Under the pieces are notes generated by a model. That model searched no databases, was not told the origin of the DNA, and worked only from the letters and a program-made list of their open reading frames with translations. A DNA stretch of 9,792 bases from contig JAEWCK010000402.1 of assembly GCA_023390675.1 (NCBI GenBank), positions 1 to 9,792 on the forward strand. The letters are read 5' to 3'. This DNA is from Pseudomonadota bacterium (lineage in GTDB: Bacteria > Pseudomonadota > Alphaproteobacteria > Sphingomonadales > Sphingomonadaceae). Below are positions 6,937 to 9,792 of the stretch, in pieces. How positions within the stretch are numbered: position 1 is the first letter of the stretch; each line of letters starts with the position of its first letter. The position numbers and the translations under genes were made by a program.

Positions 6937-7323
6937 ATGTGGATGATCCTGATGGCGCTCATGCCGGCGCCACTGCAGCGCGAAGTGCAGGCTGCGCCGC
7001 TCGATATCGAAGCGCCCAACGACTCGCCGATCGACGATTCCGCGCTGCTGGCGCTCGTGCGCTCGAAATTCGATCCGATGAGCGATCCGGTCAAATGGCC
7101 GCGCGCGCTCGGCGTTCATAACGGCGCGCCGGTGACGGTCTATTACACCTGCTCGGACGTCTGCCCCAAATATATGAAACGCGTCGTCCGCTACAACGTC
7201 CGGCCTGGCCCGGCATGCGAGCAGGCGCATGGCGTGGTGAAGGAGGTCAGCGTGCCGCGCGGCATCGGCGTCGGGCGGGCTCGCTTCTGTCTTCCGGCGG
7301 TGACGGCGCCGTATCAGGAGTGA
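6937..7323 (+). CDS. Small hypothetical protein with a Sco-like CxxxCP motif, probably exported
   Basis: I do not recognise this 128-residue protein. It opens with a short hydrophobic stretch (MWMILMALMPAP) followed by QREVQAAP, which could be a weak signal peptide or membrane anchor. There are four cysteines at 72, 76, 94 and 118. The first two lie in VTVYYTCSDVCPKYM, which resembles the copper-binding TxCPDVCP loop of Sco1/SenC proteins, but the rest is too short for a thioredoxin fold of that family and no downstream Sco histidine is evident. The C-terminal third is basic and glycine-rich. It precedes psd by 65 bp on the same strand, so it may be the first gene of the psd-pssA transcript; a long-loop inverted repeat lies between. 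Two disulfides or metal binding are both possible. It is probably real given the strong ribosome site. Confidence 0.65.
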   Translation: MWMILMALMPAPLQREVQAAPLDIEAPNDSPIDDSALLALVRSKFDPMSDPVKWPRALGVHNGAPVTVYYTCSDVCPKYMKRVVRYNVRPGPACEQAHGVVKEVSVPRGIGVGRARFCLPAVTAPYQE

Positions 7324-7324
7324 G

Positions 7325-7369
7325 CGCGCGGCGGATAACCATCTTGCCGGTCTAGGAAAGCGCCGCGCG
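7325..7369. repeat. Inverted repeat with 9-bp arms between the small gene and psd
   Basis: CGCGCGGCG at 7325-7333 and CGCCGCGCG at 7361-7369 are exact reverse complements with 27 nt between them. They fill most of the gap between the stop at 7323 and the psd start at 7389. No T-run follows, so this is not an intrinsic terminator. It could stabilise the upstream mRNA end or hinder psd translation. Chance GC pairing cannot be excluded. Confidence 0.4.
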
Positions 7370-7388
7370 GGCAGCTAGAGCGGCTGGC

Positions 7389-8117
7389 ATGGCATCGCTC
7401 GACAAGCCTCCGATCGGCACCTCGACGGTGAAATGGCGCTTCCCCGACATCCATCCGGAGGGGCGCAAATATGTCGCGATCGCGGCGGGAATCGCGTTCC
7501 TCAGCCTTTTCGTCTGGGACTTCATCACGTGGCCGCTGGTGTTCCTCGCCTTCGGCGTCGCGGCGTTCTTCCGCGATCCGGTGCGCGTCACTCCGCAGGG
7601 GGAGGGGCTGATCGTCTCGCCGGCCGACGGGCTGGTGACGATGATCGAGCGCGTGCCGCTGCCGCCCGAGCTCAAGGGACCACAGGCGCTCGGCGACAGG
7701 CCGATGCTGCGCGTGTCGATCTTCATGAGCGTGTTCGACGTGCACATCAACCGCACCCCGATCACCGGCACGGTGCGCCATGTGATCTACATCTCCGGCA
7801 AGTTCATGAACGCCGACCTCGACAAAGCGAGCGAGGAGAATGAGCGCCAGCACATTCTGGTCGAGGACAAGCACGGGCTGCGCGTCGGCTTCACCCAGAT
7901 CGCCGGGCTGGTCGCGCGGCGGATCGTGAGCTTCGTCAAGTCGGGCGACATGATCGTCGCGGGGCAGCGCGTTGGGCTGATCCGCTTCGGCAGCCGCGTC
8001 GACGTGTTCGTGCCCGAGGGGTACGGCGTGCAGGTCGCGCTCGGTCAGCGCGCGATCGCGGGCGAGACGGTGATCGCGGCCAGGGGCGCGAAGCCAGTGG
8101 CGGGGATTTCGCAGTGA
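7389..8117 (+). CDS. psd: Phosphatidylserine decarboxylase proenzyme
   Basis: The enzyme removes CO2 from phosphatidylserine to give phosphatidylethanolamine at the inner membrane. It is made as a proenzyme that cuts itself to form a pyruvoyl group. The 242-residue length is that of the short PSD-A type common in alphaproteobacteria. Residues about 28-60 hold one or two membrane segments ([28 protein letters not shown]). Asp80 in VSPADG and His119 in FDVHINRTP correspond to the proteolytic triad. The self-cleavage site is Gly201-Ser202 in RFGSRVDVF, with Ser202 becoming the pyruvoyl of the small alpha chain. All key residues are present. The ribosome site upstream is weak. pssA follows 22 bp after the stop, so the two form an operon that makes and then uses phosphatidylserine. 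Confidence 0.95.
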   Translation: MASLDKPPIGTSTVKWRFPDIHPEGRKYVAIAAGIAFLSLFVWDFITWPLVFLAFGVAAFFRDPVRVTPQGEGLIVSPADGLVTMIERVPLPPELKGPQALGDRPMLRVSIFMSVFDVHINRTPITGTVRHVIYISGKFMNADLDKASEENERQHILVEDKHGLRVGFTQIAGLVARRIVSFVKSGDMIVAGQRVGLIRFGSRVDVFVPEGYGVQVALGQRAIAGETVIAARGAKPVAGISQ

Positions 8118-8139
8118 TCCCTTTCCCCGACAACTAGGC

Positions 8140-8937
8140 ATGCGTCGACCACGCCTACGCCGCCAGCGCGGTATTCCGCTGCGCGCGGTGCTTCCCAACA
8201 CCGTCACGGCGCTCGCGCTCTGCTCGGGGCTGACGGCGATCCGCTTCGCGATCGATGGCAAGTGGGAGCTCGCGGTGCTGATGGTGGTGATCGCGGGGGT
8301 GCTCGACGGAGTCGACGGCAAGATCGCGCGGCTGGTGCGCGCCGAGAGCCGCTTCGGGGCCGAACTCGACAGCCTTTCGGACGCGATCTCGTTCGGCGTC
8401 GCGCCCGCGCTGATCCTCTATCTCTGGTCGTTGCAGGCGCTCGGGCGGCTAGGCTGGCTGATCGCGCTGATCCATGCGCTATTCTGCGCGCTGCGCCTCG
8501 CCCGCTTCAACGCCAATATCGATCTCGAACATCAGCCGCACAAATCGGCGGGGTTCCTCACCGGAGTTCCGGCGCCGGCGGCGGCGATGCTTGCGCTCGC
8601 GCCGCTCTACCTCTGGCTCGCGACGGGCCATGCGTGGCTCCGCGCGCCGGTGGCGGTGGGACCGTGGAGTCTGCTCGTCGCGTTGCTGATGATCTCGAGC
8701 ATCGCCACCTTCGCGCCGGCAGTGCGCCTGCCGCATCGCATCCGCTTCGAAGCGGTGGCCGTGCTCGTCGTCCTGGTGGCGGCCCTGGTCTCGGCGCCTT
8801 GGCCCACGCTCGCGATCCTCGCGGCGCTATATCTGCTCTCGATCCCGTTCAGCGTGCGGAGCTATCGCCGGATCAGGCGGCTGCGCGCAGCGGGAACGAA
8901 GCCGGGCGCGGTGTCGGAGCCGACCAGCGCACAGTGA
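8140..8937 (+). CDS. pssA: CDP-diacylglycerol--serine O-phosphatidyltransferase (phosphatidylserine synthase)
   Basis: The enzyme joins serine to CDP-diacylglycerol, releasing CMP and making phosphatidylserine, the substrate of the Psd encoded just upstream. This is the integral-membrane type II (Bacillus-like) synthase, not the E. coli PLD-like one. The CDP-alcohol phosphotransferase motif D-x2-DG-x2-AR-x8-G-x3-D-x3-D is perfect: Asp56, Asp59, Gly60, Ala63, Arg64, Gly73, Asp77 and Asp81. LPNTVTALALCSGLTAIRFA (18-37) is the typical first helix, and ARFN near 120 and the SAGFLTGVPAPAAA loop are also characteristic. I count about six to eight membrane segments in 265 residues. The N-terminus is strongly basic. 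Only a weak TAGG precedes the ATG, so coupling to psd translation is possible. The last 65 bp overlap the 3' end of a convergent small gene. Confidence 0.95.
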   Translation: MRRPRLRRQRGIPLRAVLPNTVTALALCSGLTAIRFAIDGKWELAVLMVVIAGVLDGVDGKIARLVRAESRFGAELDSLSDAISFGVAPALILYLWSLQALGRLGWLIALIHALFCALRLARFNANIDLEHQPHKSAGFLTGVPAPAAAMLALAPLYLWLATGHAWLRAPVAVGPWSLLVALLMISSIATFAPAVRLPHRIRFEAVAVLVVLVAALVSAPWPTLAILAALYLLSIPFSVRSYRRIRRLRAAGTKPGAVSEPTSAQ

Positions 8938-9091
8938 TGCGGGTGGGCACCAGCTCGGGCAGGGGCCGGGCGACGCTCTGACCGATCAGCTCGCGCATCC
9001 GGGGAAGCCTTGCCGTCACCGACGTGACGATGGTCCAGATCGCGACGGCGAAAGCGACGCCGAACAGCAGGACGGTAAGCAGTGCAGTCAT
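8873..9091 (-). CDS. Small single-pass membrane protein with an SOS-type promoter
   Basis: This 72-residue product matches no family I know. Residues 2-22 (TALLTVLLFGVAFAVAIWTI) form one membrane helix at the very N-terminus; the rest is a basic, proline-containing tail (RLPRMRELIGQSVARPLPEL, then RITVRWSAPTPRP) that is probably cytoplasmic. The ATG at 9091 has GGGAG 7 nt upstream. Upstream lies a TTGACA-17-CATAAA promoter carrying one perfect LexA box, with another just behind it, so the gene is probably induced by DNA damage. LexA-controlled one-helix proteins in other bacteria include cell-division inhibitors, for example SidA of Caulobacter; a similar role here is inference only. The 3' end overlaps pssA by 65 bp in antisense. 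An alternative frame with a start at 9110 gives an arginine-rich shadow without a ribosome site and was rejected. Confidence 0.7.
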   Translation of the reverse strand: MTALLTVLLFGVAFAVAIWTIVTSVTARLPRMRELIGQSVARPLPELVPTRITVRWSAPTPRPASFPLRAAA

Positions 9092-9098
9092 CACCTGG

Positions 9099-9103
9099 CT
9101 CCC
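9099..9103 (-). promoter_or_regulatory. Ribosome binding site GGGAG of the small membrane protein
   Basis: GGGAG on the minus strand is spaced 7 nt from the ATG at 9091. It is one of the better Shine-Dalgarno sites in the window and the main sign that this short frame is translated. Confidence 0.6.
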
Positions 9104-9123
9104 AAAACACGCCGTACCTGGCG

Positions 9124-9139
9124 GGAATCCACCGATTCC
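9124..9139 (-). other. Leader hairpin in the predicted SOS transcript
   Basis: GGAATC and GATTCC pair exactly around a 4-nt loop, about 33 nt before the small membrane protein's start codon and inside its predicted leader of roughly 87 nt. No T-run follows on either strand. A structural or translational role is possible but unproven. Confidence 0.35.
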
Positions 9140-9150
9140 AACGGCTTGGC

Positions 9151-9164
9151 GTTCGCTGACGTTC
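9151..9164. promoter_or_regulatory. Imperfect third LexA-like site (GTTC-N6-GTTC)
   Basis: GTTCGCTGACGTTC has both GTTC half-sites but a 6-bp rather than 7-bp spacer, so it does not meet the alphaproteobacterial LexA consensus. It lies downstream of the predicted minus-strand start, in the leader. It may be a decayed or weak site. Confidence 0.3.
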
Positions 9165-9184
9165 CCTGTCCGCGTTGTGAGCCC

Positions 9185-9213
9185 TTTATGTTCCGCTAAT
9201 GTTCGCGTGTCAA
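9185..9213 (-). promoter_or_regulatory. Sigma70-like promoter for the small membrane protein
   Basis: On the minus strand a perfect -35 hexamer TTGACA (9213-9208) is followed by 17 bp and CATAAA (9190-9185), which matches TATAAT at four of six positions. Transcription would start near 9178, leaving a leader of about 87 nt. A LexA box runs from the first base of the -10 into the spacer, the classical position for SOS repression. Confidence 0.65.
9190..9204. promoter_or_regulatory. LexA box A (GTTC-N7-GTTC) inside the promoter
   Basis: GTTCCGCTAATGTTC exactly fits the alphaproteobacterial LexA consensus GTTC-N7-GTTC known from Rhodobacter, Caulobacter and Agrobacterium. It overlaps the -10 element and spacer of the minus-strand promoter, so bound LexA would exclude RNA polymerase. 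Binding is inferred from the motif and its placement. Confidence 0.75.
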
Positions 9214-9219
9214 GCTTTC

Positions 9220-9234
9220 GTTCCACTGTTGTTC
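9220..9234. promoter_or_regulatory. LexA box B (GTTC-N7-GTTC), 30 bp from box A
   Basis: GTTCCACTGTTGTTC is a second exact consensus match, in the same orientation and exactly 30 bp from box A, close to three helical turns. It lies just upstream of the minus-strand -35 and 58 bp before the start of the divergent secreted-protein gene. It could add repression of the small gene or reach the divergent gene. Confidence 0.7.
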
Positions 9235-9283
9235 CGATTGCGCTCCGCCGGGCTTTCGGACAGCCTGCCGTCGCATCGTAAGG

Positions 9284-9288
9284 GGAGG
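9284..9288 (+). promoter_or_regulatory. Ribosome binding site GGAGG of the secreted protein
   Basis: A strong GGAGG lies 4 nt before the ATG at 9293 and 13 nt before the in-frame ATG at 9302. Neither spacing is ideal, so the start is uncertain by three residues. The mature protein is the same either way. Confidence 0.5.
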
Positions 9289-9292
9289 TTGC

Positions 9293-9772
9293 ATGCGTGG
9301 AATGAAGGTGATGGCGGGCGTCGCGTTCGTGGCGCTGCTGGGCGGACAGACCGCGTCGGCCGACAAGGGGAACCTGCAGGGCTGCCCCGCGAACCGATCG
9401 GAAGTGGGATGGCTTTTGATGAATCAGAAAGAACTCGGCAGGGCGCCGGGCGGCACGACCTCCTACGCTCCGACCGGCATCCGGTTTTTCGGCGACCCGG
9501 TCCTCGGAATCTATCGGGACAATACCAACACTTCCTGGCTGCACATTCGCCTGTCGCGTCCCGGCGCGCTTTATTTCTCGGCCATGAAGAAGCGCTATGC
9601 CGCCGATGCGGAGCGGGACAGCTGCGGCGCCGGCTATGACGGCTGCTACATGAAGATGAAGGACAACGGTAAGATCTACAGCATGCACAGCTTCGACTTC
9701 TCGAACTTCAGCGGACGCATGGAGAAGGAGGGCGAGCCCGACGGGCCCTATCTGCTCTGCTTCTACAACTGA
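9293..9772 (+). CDS. Secreted protein of unknown function with four cysteines
   Basis: I do not recognise this 159-residue protein. Residues 1-23 form a typical Sec signal peptide (MKVMAGVAFVALLGG, then QTASA, cleavage before DKG), so it acts in the periplasm or outside. Cysteines at 31, 111, 118 and 156 of the precursor could form two disulfides. The mature part is rich in aromatic residues and glycine (GIRFFGDPVLGIYRD, RPGALYFSAM, GYDGCYMKMKDNGKIYSMHS), which suggests a compact beta-rich fold. No catalytic motif is evident. The frame is complete, with a strong GGAGG upstream and a stop just before the window edge. It diverges from the LexA-box promoter region, and box B lies 58 bp before its start, but no convincing plus-strand -35/-10 pair was found, so SOS control of this gene is uncertain. 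Confidence 0.75.
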   Translation: MRGMKVMAGVAFVALLGGQTASADKGNLQGCPANRSEVGWLLMNQKELGRAPGGTTSYAPTGIRFFGDPVLGIYRDNTNTSWLHIRLSRPGALYFSAMKKRYAADAERDSCGAGYDGCYMKMKDNGKIYSMHSFDFSNFSGRMEKEGEPDGPYLLCFYN

Positions 9773-9792
9773 GCCGCGGGGGCGGGCCGGGG

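Noticed and set aside
6783..7094. N-terminal extension of the methyltransferase by up to 104 residues
   Set aside because: The extension is low-complexity, overlaps the divergent cysteine-protein gene in antisense and has no ribosome site; the family normally starts near the chosen ATG.
8862..9110. Alternative 82-codon minus-strand frame overlapping the small membrane protein
   Set aside because: It is arginine- and histidine-rich without a hydrophobic segment or ribosome site, whereas the other frame has both.
9092..9688. N-terminal extension of the small membrane protein to 271 codons
   Set aside because: It would run through the LexA boxes and promoter and lie antisense to the secreted-protein gene.

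Overview
The window reads as chromosomal DNA of a GC-rich alphaproteobacterium, most likely a sphingomonad. The grounds are a eukaryote-like homodimeric NADP isocitrate dehydrogenase, alphaproteobacterial-type LexA boxes (GTTC-N7-GTTC), a psd-pssA phospholipid pair and a PmtA-like methyltransferase. I see no insertion sequence, CRISPR array, tRNA, rRNA or phage gene. Genus assignment is an inference.

Left part (1-2972, all minus strand): the N-terminal 251 residues of a CPA2/Kef-type cation:proton antiporter, cut by the window edge. Next is an exported protein joining a TonB-C-like segment, a DUF6438-like domain and ankyrin repeats. Then comes a MarR-family regulator. The regulator is divergent from a CLC-type anion channel/transporter with two cytoplasmic CBS domains (3038-4804, plus). 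Their 65-bp shared intergenic region holds a 19-bp palindrome that is the obvious candidate MarR operator.

Middle (4805-6782, minus): icd, with a textbook intrinsic terminator facing the end of the CLC gene. Upstream of icd on the same strand is a class I SAM methyltransferase resembling PmtA phospholipid N-methyltransferases.

Right part (6937-8937, plus): a small cysteine-containing, possibly exported protein, then psd (phosphatidylserine decarboxylase) and pssA (phosphatidylserine synthase) 22 bp apart. PssA makes phosphatidylserine and Psd converts it to phosphatidylethanolamine. The divergent methyltransferase could methylate phosphatidylethanolamine, so 6168-8937 looks like a small aminophospholipid locus.

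End (8873-9772): the most interesting part. A 72-codon minus-strand ORF encodes a small one-helix membrane protein whose 3' end overlaps pssA tail to tail. It has a good Shine-Dalgarno sequence and a sigma70-like promoter (TTGACA, 17 bp, CATAAA). A perfect LexA box lies in that promoter and a second lies just upstream of it. This looks like an SOS-induced small membrane protein, a class that includes cell-division inhibitors such as Caulobacter SidA. Diverging from it is an unrecognised secreted protein with four cysteines (9293-9772).
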